Of a DNA stretch of 44,233 nucleotides, positions 16,416 to 27,033 are shown piece by piece. The notes beneath the pieces are model-generated. The model made no database searches. It saw only the letters and a list, made by a program, of their open reading frames with translations, and was not told the DNA's origin. A program made the translations under genes and the position numbers. Positions within the stretch are counted from its first letter, which is position 1. Every line of letters starts with the position of its first letter. The stretch is from an uncultured Alphaproteobacteria bacterium. GTDB taxonomy: Bacteria; Pseudomonadota; Alphaproteobacteria; UBA8366; GCA-2717185. Where the stretch lies: contig CALSRA010000041.1 in NCBI GenBank assembly GCA_943788635.1, forward strand, positions 1 through 44,233, written 5' to 3'.

Positions 16416-17846
16416 ATGCAGGTTGTTGAAATCAAGAACGACGGTCTCCTTCGGGAATACACGATTACGCTGCTTGCGGCGGAAATTGAGGACAGGGTTA
16501 ATACCCGCCTTGATGAACTGAGAAAAACCGTACGGTTACCTGGGTTCCGGCCTGGGAAAATACCGTCCACGCTGATGAAGCAACGCTTCGGCCAGTCGGT
16601 GATGGGGGAAGTGCTCGAGCAGGCTGTAAGCGAAAGTTCTCAAAAAGCGATCGAAGAAAATACGCTTCGGCCCGCAATGCAGCCGAATATCGAAATCAAG
16701 AGCTTCGGCGATGGTGAAGATCTCGAATATTCGATGTCGATTGAGGTCATGCCCGATATCACGCCAATGGATTTCTCGAAAATCGAGATCGAGCGGCTTG
16801 TCGCGGAAGTGCCTGACAGTGCGGTGGACGAAACAATTGAGCGTCTAGCCCAACAGTACCGGTCTTCGGAGCCCATCAAGCGGGCACGGAAGTCCCGTAA
16901 GGGCGACGTTGTTGTGATCGATTTCAAGGGCTCGATTGATGGCATTGAATTCGAGGGCGGCAGTGGTGAAGGTCATAATCTTGAACTTGGCGCGAATCAG
17001 TTCATTGAAGGCTTTGAAGAGCAGCTGATCGGTTCCAAGGCAGGCGATAGTGTAACGGTTAATGTCACATTTCCTGAAGAATACGGATCCGCTGAGCTGG
17101 CAGGCAAGGATGCCGTCTTCGCTGTCGACGTGAAGGAAATCCGCGAAATGGCGGATACGGTTATCGACGATGAATTCGCCAAGACCCTGGGGCAGGAATC
17201 CCTGGATGACCTCAAGAAGGCGGTTCGCGAGCGTATGGGGCAGGACTATGCCGGCATGTCTCGCGAGAAGCTGAAGCGCGAATTGCTCGACCGTCTGGAG
17301 AAGGGGCATGAATTCGAAGTCCCGCCGGGCATGGTTGACGCGGAATTCGAGACGATCTGGTCCCAGTTCGAGGAAATGCGCAAAGAAAACCCGGATCAGG
17401 CGGATGAGAGCAAGACCGACGACGAATTGAAAGAAGAGTACCGCCTGATTGGAAAGCGGCGCGTGCAACTCGGCCTGTTGCTGTCTGAGGTAGGAACGAC
17501 CAACAAGATTGAAGTGACGGCGGAAGAAGTTAACCGGTCGCTGGTGCAGCAGGCGCAGCGTTACCCGGGCCAGGAACAGCAAATAATCAAGATGTACCAG
17601 GAAAATCAGCAGGCGATGGCATCGCTGCGGGCCCCGATTTTCGAAGAAAAGGTGGTCGATTTTATTCTGGAAATGGCCAAGGTTACTGACCGCGCGGTCA
17701 GTGTCGAGGAATTGATGCAGGAACCCGAGACCGAGGCATCGGAAGAAACGAAAAAACCGGCTGCCAAACCCAAGCGTAAACGCGCGACGAAGGCCAAAAA
17801 AGCGGATGCAGGCACGGATAAGGATGACACGGAAGAAACGACCTGA
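16416..17846 (+). CDS. tig: Trigger factor (ribosome-associated chaperone and peptidyl-prolyl isomerase)
   Basis: 476 residues. The N-terminal ribosome-binding domain carries the signature GFRPGKIP near residues 44-51. The FKBP-type isomerase domain (about 160-245) includes VVIDFKGSIDG and FIEGFEEQLIG. The long helical C-terminal chaperone domain follows, ending in an unusually Lys/Ala/Glu-rich tail (KPKRKRATKAKKAD). It binds nascent chains at the ribosome exit. Position before clpP, clpX and lon is the standard alphaproteobacterial order and links folding with proteolysis. The frame is clean. Confidence 0.96.
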   Translation: MQVVEIKNDGLLREYTITLLAAEIEDRVNTRLDELRKTVRLPGFRPGKIPSTLMKQRFGQSVMGEVLEQAVSESSQKAIEENTLRPAMQPNIEIKSFGDGEDLEYSMSIEVMPDITPMDFSKIEIERLVAEVPDSAVDETIERLAQQYRSSEPIKRARKSRKGDVVVIDFKGSIDGIEFEGGSGEGHNLELGANQFIEGFEEQLIGSKAGDSVTVNVTFPEEYGSAELAGKDAVFAVDVKEIREMADTVIDDEFAKTLGQESLDDLKKAVRERMGQDYAGMSREKLKRELLDRLEKGHEFEVPPGMVDAEFETIWSQFEEMRKENPDQADESKTDDELKEEYRLIGKRRVQLGLLLSEVGTTNKIEVTAEEVNRSLVQQAQRYPGQEQQIIKMYQENQQAMASLRAPIFEEKVVDFILEMAKVTDRAVSVEELMQEPETEASEETKKPAAKPKRKRATKAKKADAGTDKDDTEETT

Positions 17847-17856
17847 CGTTAGGGGC

Positions 17857-17874
17857 TTGATCGGTGACGATCAA
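17857..17874. repeat. Short perfect hairpin between tig and clpP
   Basis: TTGATCG and CGATCAA form a 7-base inverted repeat around GTGA, 10 bases after the tig stop. No T-run follows, so it is not a classical terminator. It may be an operator, a processing hairpin, or chance. Confidence 0.35.
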
Positions 17875-17939
17875 TTGCACATGTACATCCATATGTTTCG
17901 GCGGGTTTTATCCGTCGGCAAAACGATTGATAGAAGGCC

Positions 17940-18590
17940 ATGATTGATCCGATTGAAACGCAGATGAATACCTTGGTGCCGATGGTTGTTGAGCAGACAA
18001 ACCGCGGTGAACGTTCATACGACATTTATTCGCGCCTGCTGAAGGAGCGGATTATCTTTTTGACGGGCCCTGTCAACGACATGGTTGCGACATTGATCAG
18101 CGCGCAATTGCTGTTCCTTGAATCGGAAAACCCGACGAAGGATATTTCGTTCTATATCAATTCGCCGGGTGGGATCGTGACGTCGGGTCTGTCGATTTAT
18201 GACACGATGCAATACATCCGGCCGGATGTATCGACGGTATGCCTTGGACAGGCGGCCTCAATGGGGTCGCTGCTGCTGTGCGCGGGCGCTGCCGGGAAAC
18301 GGTATTCCCTGCCGAACAGCCGAATCATGCTGCATCAGCCGTCTGGCGGATTCCAAGGGCAGGCTTCGGATATCGAGATCCATGCCAAGGAAATCCTGCA
18401 GTTGCGCCAGCGTCTCAATGAAATCTACGCGAAACATACCGGACAGGACGTTAATACGATCGCGACGACACTGGATCGCGACAATTTCCTGACCGCTGAG
18501 GATGCCCAAAAATTTGGTATTCTGGATCATGTTGTCGAGACGAGGCCGGATGCCGGCAGCGACGGCGAAGCTTCTCCGACGTCTGAATAG
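17940..18590 (+). CDS. clpP: ATP-dependent Clp protease proteolytic subunit
   Basis: 216 residues. The catalytic triad is visible as Ser107 (GQAASMGS), His132 (MLHQPSGG) and Asp181 ([11 protein letters not shown]). The protein forms the 14-subunit chamber fed by ClpX or ClpA. The start ATG is preceded by GATAGAAGG. It lies 93 bases after tig and 183 bases before clpX. The frame is intact, unlike its partner downstream. Confidence 0.97.
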   Translation: MIDPIETQMNTLVPMVVEQTNRGERSYDIYSRLLKERIIFLTGPVNDMVATLISAQLLFLESENPTKDISFYINSPGGIVTSGLSIYDTMQYIRPDVSTVCLGQAASMGSLLLCAGAAGKRYSLPNSRIMLHQPSGGFQGQASDIEIHAKEILQLRQRLNEIYAKHTGQDVNTIATTLDRDNFLTAEDAQKFGILDHVVETRPDAGSDGEASPTSE

Positions 18591-18773
18591 TGGTGCTGTG
18601 CCTCGGTGATCTAAAGCGCCCAGGCACGGGCCGCGTTCATGTACGGTTAAGGTAATTATGGTCATCTGTAATGCCAGTGTGCGGACATGTTGGGACCGCG
18701 TGGCGCGGTTCGCTGATTTGTGTTATAGTTCTGCTGGCGTGATCGATGTTTAAAATGAGCGGGTGCGATCATC

Positions 18774-20040
18774 ATGAGTAAGTCCGGTACTGGCGATTCA
18801 AAGAATACGCTTTATTGCTCCTTCTGCGGGAAAAGCCAGCATGAGGTGCGCAAGCTGATTGCCGGCCCAACCGTTTTCATCTGTGATGAATGCGTTGAGC
18901 TGTGCATGGACATCATCCGCGAAGAACAAAGTCGAGCTCGTCAAAGTCCGCGACGGGGTGCCGACGCCGAGTGAAATTCGCACGTTCTGGATGACTACGT
19001 CATCGGCCAGCCGCACGCCAAGACGGGTTCTGTCGGTTGCGGTGCACAACCACTACAAACGGCTTAACCACGCCAGAAGACAACGATGTTGAGCTGGCCA
19101 AGTCCAACATTCTGCTGATCGGCCCGACCGGCTGTGGCAAGACGCTGTCTGGCGCAGACGCTGGCCCGTATCCTTGATGTGCCGTTCACGATGGCCGATG
19201 CCACGACGCTGACCGAAGCCGGTTATGTGGGTGAAGACGTCGAGAACATCATTCTCAAGCTGCTGCAGTCGGCTGACTACAATGTCGAACGGGCGCAGCG
19301 GGGCATCGTTTATATCGATGAGAGTCGACAAGATCAGCCGCAAGTCTGACAACCCGTCCATTACCCGCGATGTGTCGGGTGAAGGGGTTCAGCAGGCGTC
19401 TGCTGAAGATCATGGAAGGTACGGTTGCTTCTGTACCGCCACAGGGCGGTCGCAAGCATCCGCAACAGGAATTCCTGCAGGTTGATACGACCAATATCCT
19501 GTTTATCTGCTGGCGGCGCTTTCGCCGGTCTGGACAAGATTATTTCCGACCGCGGTCAAGGGATCTCGCATTGGTTTCGGTGCCGATGTGCAAGGCCCTG
19601 ACGATCGGAATACCGGTGAATGTCCTAACCGGTGTGAGCCGGAAGATTTGTTGAAGTTTGGATCTGATCCCGGAATTTGTCGGCCGTTTGCCGGTTCTGG
19701 CAACGCTGGAAGACCTGGATGAGGATGCCTTGTCGAAATCCTGACTGAGCCGAAGAACGCGCTGGTCAAGCAGTATCAGCGGCTGTTTGAAATGGAAGAT
19801 GTCCGAAGCTCGTTCGCGGGTGATGCCTGTGCGATTCGCGAAGAGGGCTGTGGCGCGAAAGACCGGCGCGCGCGGTCTGCGCTCGATCATGGAATCATCC
19901 TGCTTGGATACGATGTTTGACCATTGCCCGGCCTGGATGGCGTCTGAGGAAGTCGTCATCAATCGCGAAGTGGTCGAAGGCATCGCCAGCCGCTGTATAT
20001 CTATGCCGAAAGCCAGGAAGACGTGGGCAACAGCGCCTGA
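18774..20040 (+). pseudogene. clpX: ClpX ATPase of ClpXP, reading frame broken by many indels (probable sequence errors)
   Basis: The start ATG 18774 gives a clean N-terminus with the zinc-binding domain (CSFCGKS, then CDECVELC). From about 18927 single-base indels recur. A base is missing near 18927 and near 18985, and extra bases are seen near 19024, 19147, 19323, 19399 and 19510, among others. Across frames the ClpX blocks are all recoverable: [18 protein letters not shown] (Walker A), [36 protein letters not shown], and the end [14 protein letters not shown] stopping at TGA 20038-20040. The reconstructed length is about 420 residues, normal for ClpX. An essential regulatory ATPase broken this often, with its family residues preserved, points to sequence error. 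Confidence 0.85.
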
Positions 20041-20292
20041 CGCGACGTATTTTTAATCTATCTGTTGCAGCCTGGGTGTTGTCTGACGAAAAATGCACTG
20101 TGTTTGCCTTTCGTCCCCTCGTTCTGACGTTCGGACCTTTGACCCTTGTCCCTGCATTTTGGGGCATGTTCGGCTTCAGACGGTGTGCATGGCCGAATTT
20201 ATGGCCATCGTAGCGTCGAAGATTCGGAATGCGCTGACCCGGTTGCGAGCAGCTGTACAGAAATTCGAAGACAGCAACGAAGAAAATAGCGC
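20041..20292. other. clpX-lon intergenic region
   Basis: 252 bases without a supportable gene. A heat-shock promoter would be expected before lon, but no convincing sigma-32 or sigma-70 pair was found, and indels in this block may have disrupted one. Confidence 0.4.
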
Positions 20293-22694
20293 ATGAACAG
20301 AAACGACCGCCAGGTGCTGTTACCCCGTTCTGCCGCTTCGCGACATCGTGGTCTTTCCGCACATGATCGTGCCGCTGTTTGTGGGACGGGAAAAATCTGT
20401 TCCGCGCTTGAAGACGTCATGCAGGACGACAAGCAAATCCTGCTGGTTACCCAGAAAAACGCTGCTGACGACGATCCGGCGTCCGATGGATATCTATACG
20501 ATTGGACCGCTTGCTACTGTGTTGCAATTGCTGAAACTGCCGGACGGCACGGTCAAGGTGTTGGTGGAGGGCGTGCAGCGCGCCCGTCATTCGGATATTC
20601 CGAAAATCCGTGAATTATTTCGAGGTATGACGCCGGAACTGATTCGACGACAGCCCGAGAGCCGAGATTGAAGCCCTGATCCGTGCGGTTGTGAGCCAGT
20701 TCGAACAGTACATGAAGCTGAACAAGAAAATTCCGCGGAAGTCTTCTCTCGATCAATCAGATTGAGGAGCCAGGCGAAGCTCGCCGATACGATCGCTTCA
20801 GCACTTGCCTGAAAATTGCTGAAAAACAGGAATTGCTGGAAATCGTCCGGTCAAGGAGCGGCTGGAGAAGGTCTACTCCATCATGGAAGGCGAAATCGCG
20901 TTCTGCAGGTGGAAAAGCGCATCCGTCGGCCGCGTCAAGCGGCAGATGGAGAAAACCCAGCGCGAGTACTATCTGAACGAACAGATGAAGGCCATTCAGA
21001 AAGAACTCGGCGACGAGCGAAGAAGGCAAGGATGAGATCGCCGAGCTGGAAGAAAAAATCAAGAAGACGAAGCTGTCCAAGGAAGCCCGCGAAAAGGCGA
21101 GGCGGAATTGAAGAAGCTGAAGTCGATGAGCCCGATGTCGGCCGAAGCCACGGTCGTGCGCAACTATCTCGACTGGATGCTGGCGATTCCCTGGGAAAAA
21201 GCGACGCGCGTAAAACCGACCTGCAGGCCGCTGAAGCGATTCTTGATGCCGATCATTATGGCCTTGGAGAAGGTCAAGGAACGCATCATCGAGTTCCTTG
21301 CCGTGCAGAACCGGTCAACAAGGTCAAAGGACCCGATCCTTTGTCTGGTTGGTCCGCCGGGTGTCGGTAAAACGTCGCTTGGCAAATCGATGGCGCGTGC
21401 CACGGGCCGTAATTTCGTCCGCATGTCGCTGGGCGGCGTGCGGGATGAAGCGGAAATTCGCGGTCATCGTCGCACCTATATCGGCTCCATGCCGGGCAAG
21501 GTCATCCAGGCGATGAAGAAAGCGAAATCTTCCAACCCTCTCTTCCTGCTGGATGAGATCGACAAGATGGGGCACGACTGGCGGGGGATCCGTCCTCCGC
21601 CCTTCTCGAAGGTCCTGGATCCGGAACAGAACTGCTCGTTCAACGATCATTATCTTGAAGTCGATTACGACCTTTCGGACGTCATGTTCGTGACCACGGC
21701 CAATACCTGAATATGCCGGCCCACTGATGGACCGGATGGAAATCATTCGTATTCCGGTTACACGGAAGACGAAAAGGTTCGAAATCGCCCGTCGCCACCT
21801 GATCAGCAAAGCAAATGAGTGACCACGGTTTGAAGAAAAGGAATGGTCGATCTCCGATGATGGCTCTGCGTGACCTCATTCGCTATTACACCGCGAAGCC
21901 GGCGTTCGGAATCTTGAGCGTGAAATCGCGAATCTGGCCCGTAAGGGATCAGGGACATCATGAAGGAAGACAAGAGTGAGGTCGACGTCACGCGAGAACC
22001 TGCAACGTTATGCCGGTGTGCGCGAAGTACCGCTTCGGCGAGATCGATGAAAACGATCAGGTTGGTGTCGTGACCGGTCTGGCCTGGACGGAAGTTGGCG
22101 GCGAGTTGCTGACCATCGAATCGGTCATGCTGCCGGGCAAGGGCAAGATGACCAGTTACCGGTAATCTCGGTGACGTCATGAAGGAATCGATCCAGCGGC
22201 GGAAAGTCTATGTGCAATCCGCGCGCCATCGTTTGGTATCATGCCGACCGCGTTTGAAAAGACGGATATCCACGTTCATGTGCCGGAAGGCGCGACGCCG
22301 AAGGATGGCCCGTCTGCGCGGGTCGCGCATGGTGACGTCGATCGTATCCGTCCTGACCGGAATTCCGGTTCGCAAGGACATTGCGATGACCGGTGAAATC
22401 ACCCTTGCGGGGACGGGTGCTGCCGATTGGTGGATTGAAAGAGAAAGCTGCTGGCGGCCCTGCGCGGCGGAATCAAGAAGGTCCTTATCCCAGAAGACAA
22501 TGCCAAGGATCTGGCCGACGTTCCCGACAACGTGAAAAAGGCGCTGGAAATTGTGCCGATGGCCCAGGTCGATGACGTTTTCAAGGAAGCGCTCGTCGAA
22601 TCGCTCAAGCCGATTGAATGGAATCCGGACGATGTGGCGGCGGCTGTCGGAGGGGCAGGGGGACGACGAGCATAGCGGCGTTACGACGCACTAA
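20293..22694 (+). pseudogene. lon: Lon ATP-dependent protease, reading frame broken by many indels (probable sequence errors)
   Basis: Boundaries come from the conserved ends: ATG 20293 leading into VLPLRDIVVFPHMIVPLFVGR once one extra C is ignored, and a stop TAA at 22692-22694. The length, about 800 codons, fits Lon. Pieces in order are the N-terminal substrate domain, the KQMEKTQREYYLNEQMKAIQKELG coiled segment in several frames, Walker [14 protein letters not shown] near 21351, [34 protein letters not shown], and the protease part with the DGPSAG Ser block near 22302 and GEITL...GLKEK. Single-base indels occur throughout. Lon degrades misfolded proteins in the cytosol. It sits in the usual place between clpX and HU. 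Confidence 0.85.
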
Positions 22695-22800
22695 GTTCTA
22701 AGTCTCTGGCGAATATAAGCTTTGCCGGGAAATGCGGCTGTGGATAACCGCCTAAGTGTTAAAAATCGGCGGTTTTCTGCGGTTTCCTGCTGTTTCCGCG

Positions 22801-22829
22801 TTGACGCCTCTCTCGAATCTCCTTAAGAC
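22801..22829 (+). promoter_or_regulatory. Candidate HU promoter
   Basis: TTGACG (22801-22806) and TAAGAC (22824-22829) are 17 bases apart, 64 bases before the HU start. The -10 is a weak match. An inverted repeat AACCGCC/GGCGGTT (22746-22774) just upstream may end the lon transcript, although its T-run is poor. Confidence 0.35.
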
Positions 22830-22892
22830 TCATGACGTCTTCGACAAAACTGTTAACCTTTTCCCAATCCCTAATTGAAGGGGGACTATAAC

Positions 22893-23165
22893 GTGAATAA
22901 AAACGATCTGATCGCGGCGGTTTCGGATAGCGCCGATTTGAGCAAAGCCGATGCCAGCAAGGCTGTTGATGCCGTATTCGATTCGGTAGCTACAGCTCTT
23001 AAAGGGGGGGCGACGGTTCGTCTCGTCGGGTTTGGTACTTTCAGTGTGACGCAGCGGGCTGCCTCGCAGGGCCGCAACCCTCGTACCGGGGAGTCGATTA
23101 GCATCCCGGCATCGAATCAGCCCAAGTTCAAGGCTGGTAAGGGTCTTAAGGACGCAGTGAACTGA
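22893..23165 (+). CDS. hupB: DNA-binding protein HU
   Basis: 90 residues from GTG 22893 with AAGGGGGA upstream. HU features: MNKNDLIAAV at the start, the GFGTFSV turn, and the DNA-clasping arm with RNPRTGESISIPASNQPKFKAGKGLKDAVN. It is a small dimeric nucleoid protein that bends DNA. The position directly after lon is standard. The frame is intact even though the genes on both sides are broken. Confidence 0.96.
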   Translation: MNKNDLIAAVSDSADLSKADASKAVDAVFDSVATALKGGATVRLVGFGTFSVTQRAASQGRNPRTGESISIPASNQPKFKAGKGLKDAVN

Positions 23166-23196
23166 TCCTTACGGATATTTCTTCGTTCAATTAGGT

Positions 23197-23230
23197 CGGC
23201 CTTCCACAGCGTGGTTGGCCGGTCTTTTTT
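23197..23230 (+). terminator. Rho-independent terminator after HU
   Basis: A stem CGGCC-TT-CCAC pairs with GTGG-TT-GGCCG around the loop AGC and is followed by a run of six T at 23225-23230. It lies 32 bases after the HU stop and before tRNA-Val. Confidence 0.8.
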
Positions 23231-23254
23231 ATACCGATAGAAATGCCCTGGGAC

Positions 23255-23330
23255 GGGCGATTAGCTCAGCTGGAAGAGCGCCTCGTTTACACCGAGGATG
23301 TCGGCGGTTCGAGTCCGTCATCGCCCACCA
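23255..23330 (+). tRNA. tRNA-Val (anticodon TAC)
   Basis: 76 bases with CCA encoded. Acceptor GGGCGAT/ATCGCCC, anticodon stem CCTCG/CGAGG around TTTACAC, and the T loop TTCGAGT are all present. Confidence 0.96.
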
Positions 23331-23444
23331 GTTCTATCGGAAGTGCCCTGGAATTTTTAGGCGCCGAATTATACCCGAATAAGCATCGGGTTGCTTGACA
23401 CCCGGTTGGGCGTGAAGTACATCGTGCGGCCTGAAATTGGTATT

Positions 23445-23521
<77 letters not shown>

Positions 23522-23609
23522 TTTCCTCTTGAATTGGCGATCTATTCGCGCTCCTAATTCTGTCGGCGTGTTTCGTACATGTCTTGCGGCAGATCAACCA
23601 GGTCATTGT

Positions 23610-23637
23610 TTGCTTCACTGGATTTTAACTTTATATT
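23610..23637 (+). promoter_or_regulatory. Candidate nuo operon promoter
   Basis: TTGCTT (23610-23615) and TATATT (23632-23637) are 16 bases apart in an AT-rich stretch, 84 bases before the nuoA start. It is the best pair in the gap between tRNA-Asp and nuoA. Confidence 0.4.
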
Positions 23638-23721
23638 GCTTAAACTCTCGCGGAGTGGCGCTCTGTGGTTTCGCCGACTGGCAATGGTAACGAATGATGG
23701 CCGTAAGCGCCGAAGGGCATG

Positions 23722-24087
23722 ATGGACGGACTGCTTGCGGGAATACCTGCCGATCCTGATCTTCCTTGCGATCGCTTTGGGCGTCTTCTGTCATCGCTCG
23801 TCCTGCCTAATTCTCGCGGACCAGCACCCGGATTCGGAAAAGCTCTCCGCCTATGAATGCGGATTTGAGCCGTTCGACGATGCCCGCGAGCCGATTCGAC
23901 GTTCGGTTCTATCTGGTCGCGCATCTTGTTCATCATTTTCGACCTTGAAGTCGCATTTCTGTTTCCCTGGGCGGTAACGCTTGGCGACATCGGGGTATTC
24001 GGATTCTGGTCGATGTGCGTCTTCCTAGGCGTTCTGACCATTGGCTTTATCTACGAGTGGAAGAAAGGGGCGCTTGAATGGGAGTAG
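23722..24087 (+). pseudogene. nuoA: NADH-quinone oxidoreductase subunit A, frameshifted (probable sequence errors)
   Basis: ATG 23722 follows GAAGGG at a good distance; one extra G soon after throws the frame. The diagnostic NuoA block [22 protein letters not shown] is intact in one frame. [16 protein letters not shown] and the C-terminal [10 protein letters not shown] are recovered in others, ending at TAG 24085-24087. It is a small three-helix membrane subunit of complex I, first gene of the operon; its stop overlaps the nuoB start. Confidence 0.86.
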
Positions 24088-24618
24088 AACTGCCGGCGCC
24101 GCCGCCTGGCAAAGGCCCTCGCAAGCGCCGTTCATGCAAGTTCGTCCGCGAGCTTGCCGACAAGGGCTTCGTCGTTCGCCAAGCTCGACAAGCTGGTCAA
24201 CTGGGCGCGCACGGGTTCGCTGTGGCCGATGACCTTTCGGTCTGGCCTGCTGCGCGGTGGAAATGATGCATCGCCTCGATGCCGCGTTACGACCTCGACC
24301 GCTTCGGCGTCGTGCCGCGGCCAGCCCGCGGCAGTCCGATCGTGATGATCGTTGCCGGGACCCTGACCAACAAAATGGCGCCGGCACTTCGCAAGGTTTA
24401 CGACCAGATGGCCGAGCCGCGCTACGTGATCTCCATGGGCAGCTGCGCCAACGGCGGTGGCTATTATCATTACTCCTATTCCGTCGTCGCGGTTGTGATC
24501 GCATCGTGCCGGTTGATGTTTATGTGCCGGGCTGCCCGCCGACTGCCGAGGCGCTCGTCTACGGCATTCTGCAGCTTGCAAAAGAAAATCCGCCGCACTC
24601 GGCACGATCGCTCGGTGA
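24078..24618 (+). pseudogene. nuoB: NADH-quinone oxidoreductase subunit B, frameshifted (probable sequence errors)
   Basis: The start is ATG 24078, overlapping nuoA by 10 bases. The ligands of the N2 [4Fe-4S] cluster are recoverable in different frames: the adjacent Cys pair in [11 protein letters not shown] (near 24245), [16 protein letters not shown] (near 24440) and [11 protein letters not shown] (near 24530). The end IRRTGTIAR with TGA at 24616-24618 needs one base removed. It transfers electrons to quinone at the NuoD interface. Confidence 0.86.
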
Positions 24619-24635
24619 ACGTTGGTAATCACCGG

Positions 24636-25258
24636 ATGGACGACGCACAAAGAACTAGCCGCTGAAGAATCTGGCAGCCCATGACTCGCTGCAGGCTCCG
24701 AGCGAGTGCGCATCAGCGGTGATCGTTGCCGGCGACTCGATCGAAGTGCGGCAGACGATTGTCGCAGCTGCATTCCTGCGCGACGATCCGCATGCCAGTT
24801 CAAGAAGCTGATCGATATCTGCGGCGTCGATTATCCCGGAGCGGAGCGCGGTTTGATATCGTCTATAACCTGCTTCAGCTGACGCCATAATCAGCGCATC
24901 CGGGTCAAGGTCACGCGCTGACGAGATACGCCGGTTCCCTCCTGCTGCGCGGCTTTTCCGCTGCCGGTTGGTTCGAGCGTGAAGTGTGGGATATGTACGG
25001 CGTATTCTTCTCCGATCATCCCGATTTGCGCCGCATCCTCACCGACTATGGTTTCGAGGGGCATCCGCTGCGCAAGGATTTCCCGCTCACCGGGTATGTC
25101 GAAGTGCGCTACGACGATGAGCAGAAAGCGCGTGGTCTATGAGCCCGTCAAAGCTAACGCAGGAATTTCCGCGCTTCGATTTCTTGAGCCCCTGGGAAGG
25201 GACCGACGCGTTCTTGCCGGGCGATGAAAAAGCGAGACCGGCGGAGGGTAACGACTGA
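24636..25258 (+). pseudogene. nuoC: NADH-quinone oxidoreductase subunit C, frameshifted (probable sequence errors)
   Basis: The start is probably ATG 24636 (MDDAQ). The 30 kDa subunit signature [29 protein letters not shown] is clear near 24970-25060, with [20 protein letters not shown] after it. The end [17 protein letters not shown] runs to TGA 25256-25258. Earlier codons are scrambled by indels. NuoC is a separate gene here, not fused to nuoD. Confidence 0.83.
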
Positions 25259-26425
25259 TGGCTGAAGCAAAGATCAAGAAGCTACACCCTCAACTTTGGC
25301 CCGCAGCATCCCGCGGCGCACGGCGTGTTGCGCTGGTTCTGGAAATGGACGGCGAGGTCGTCGAGCGCGCCGATCCGCATATCGGCTGCTGCATCGCGGC
25401 ACCGAAAAGCTGATCGAATACAAAACCTACCTCCAGGCAGTCCCGTATTTCGACCGCCTCGATTACGTCGCGCCGATGTGCCAGGAGCACGCCTTCGTCT
25501 TGGCGGTCGAAAAGCTCCTCGGCATCGAGTGCCGCCGCGCGGGCAATAATTCGCGTCCTCTTCGCGAAATCAGCCGTATCCTCAATCATCTCCTTAACGT
25601 CACCACGCTGGCACTGGATGTCGGCGCCATGACGCCGACTGCTTGGGCGTTCGAAGAACGTGAAAAGTTGATGGAATTCTATGAGCGTGCTGTCGGGCGC
25701 GCGCTGCATGCCGCGTACTTTCGGGTCTGGCGGCGTCCATCAGGATTCCGGCCGGCATGGGAGATGATATCTGCCTGGTGCGGATCAGTTTCCCGCAGTC
25801 CTCGATGACATGCGAAGCCTTGCTGACCGAAAATCGCATCTTCAAGCAGCGCACGTTGATATCGGGGTCGTACGGCCGACGAGGCGATGGACTGGGGCTT
25901 CACCGGGCCGATGTTGCGCGCGTCGGCGTCGCTTGGGATCTTCGCAAGGCGCAGCCTTACGACGTCTATGACCGGATGGAGTTTCGATATTCCCGTCGGC
26001 AAGAACGGCGATTGCTATGACCGCTACCTGCTGCGGTGCGAGAAATGCGCCAAAGCGTCGAAATTATCCGCAGTGCATTGCGGACATGCCGGATGGCCCG
26101 GTCATGACCGAACGAAGGCAAGATCGCCCCGCCAGCCGCGGGAAATGAAGCATTCGATGGAAGCGCTGATCCATCACTTCAAGCTCTATACCGAAGGCTT
26201 CCATGTGCCCGAAGGCGAGACCTATACCGCGGTTGAGGCGCCGAAGGGTGAGTTCGGCGTGTATCTGGTCGCCGACGGCACCAACAAACCCTATCGCTGC
26301 AAGATCCGCGCGCCGGGCTTCGCCCATCTGCAGGCATGGATTTCATGTGCCAAGGGCCACATGCTGGCCGATGCGTCGCCATCATCGGTCGCTAGGACAT
26401 CGTGTTCGGGGAGATCGACCGGTGA
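25258..26425 (+). pseudogene. nuoD: NADH-quinone oxidoreductase subunit D, frameshifted (probable sequence errors)
   Basis: ATG 25258 shares one base with the nuoC stop. Blocks recovered across frames are [69 protein letters not shown], and the quinone-site C-terminus ending FGEIDR with TGA 26423-26425. The reconstructed length, about 390 residues, is normal. It is the 49 kDa quinone-binding subunit. Confidence 0.86.
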
Positions 26426-26442
26426 GTGTGCGTCGAACGAAA

Positions 26443-27031
26443 ATGAGCGACACATTCGCATTTTCGCCTGAAAACAGGACACTGGCCGAGAGCATCATCG
26501 CCAAGTATCCGGCTGGCCGTCAGGCAAGCGCTGATCCTGGCGCTGCTCGATCTTGCGCAGCGGCAGAATGACAATTTTGCATCAGGCGCGGTGATTGAAG
26601 CGGTTGCCACAATGCTCGATATGCCGCGCATCCGGGTTGCCGAAGTGGCCAGTTTTTACACGATGATCAATACCGAAGCCGTCGGTAAATACCTGTTGCA
26701 GTTCTGTACGACGACGCCGTGCTGGTTGCGTGATTCCGCTGATGTTGTGGATGCGACCGAAAAGCATCTCGGCATAACCTTCGGCGAAACGACGGAAGAC
26801 GGACTTTTCACGATGCGTGAAGTGGAATGCCTCGGTGCGTGTGTTAACGCGCCGATCGTTCAGATCAATGATGACATGTACGAAGACTTGACCGGGCCGC
26901 GGATGGTGGAAGTTCTGGATGCGCTGCGCGCCGGCGATGTGCCGCCGCACGGACCCCAGATCGACCGCCAGACATCGGCACCCGTCGGAGGGCCTACCGT
27001 GCTCACCAATCTCGATTTTGCGAAAAGCTGA
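26443..27031 (+). pseudogene. nuoE: NADH-quinone oxidoreductase subunit E, one frameshift (probable sequence error)
   Basis: ATG 26443 is favoured; GTG 26422, overlapping the nuoD stop, is the alternative. One frame break lies at about 26520-26575. From there the frame is open to TGA 27031. The [2Fe-2S] ligands are seen in CTTTPCWLRDS and CLGACVNAP. The product is the 24 kDa thioredoxin-like subunit of the NADH-input module. Confidence 0.88.
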
Positions 27032-27033
27032 CC

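Noticed and set aside
20140..20190. Possible heat-shock promoter before lon
   Set aside because: CCCTTG and GGCATG-like boxes are present but spacing and match are poor, and the block contains sequence errors.
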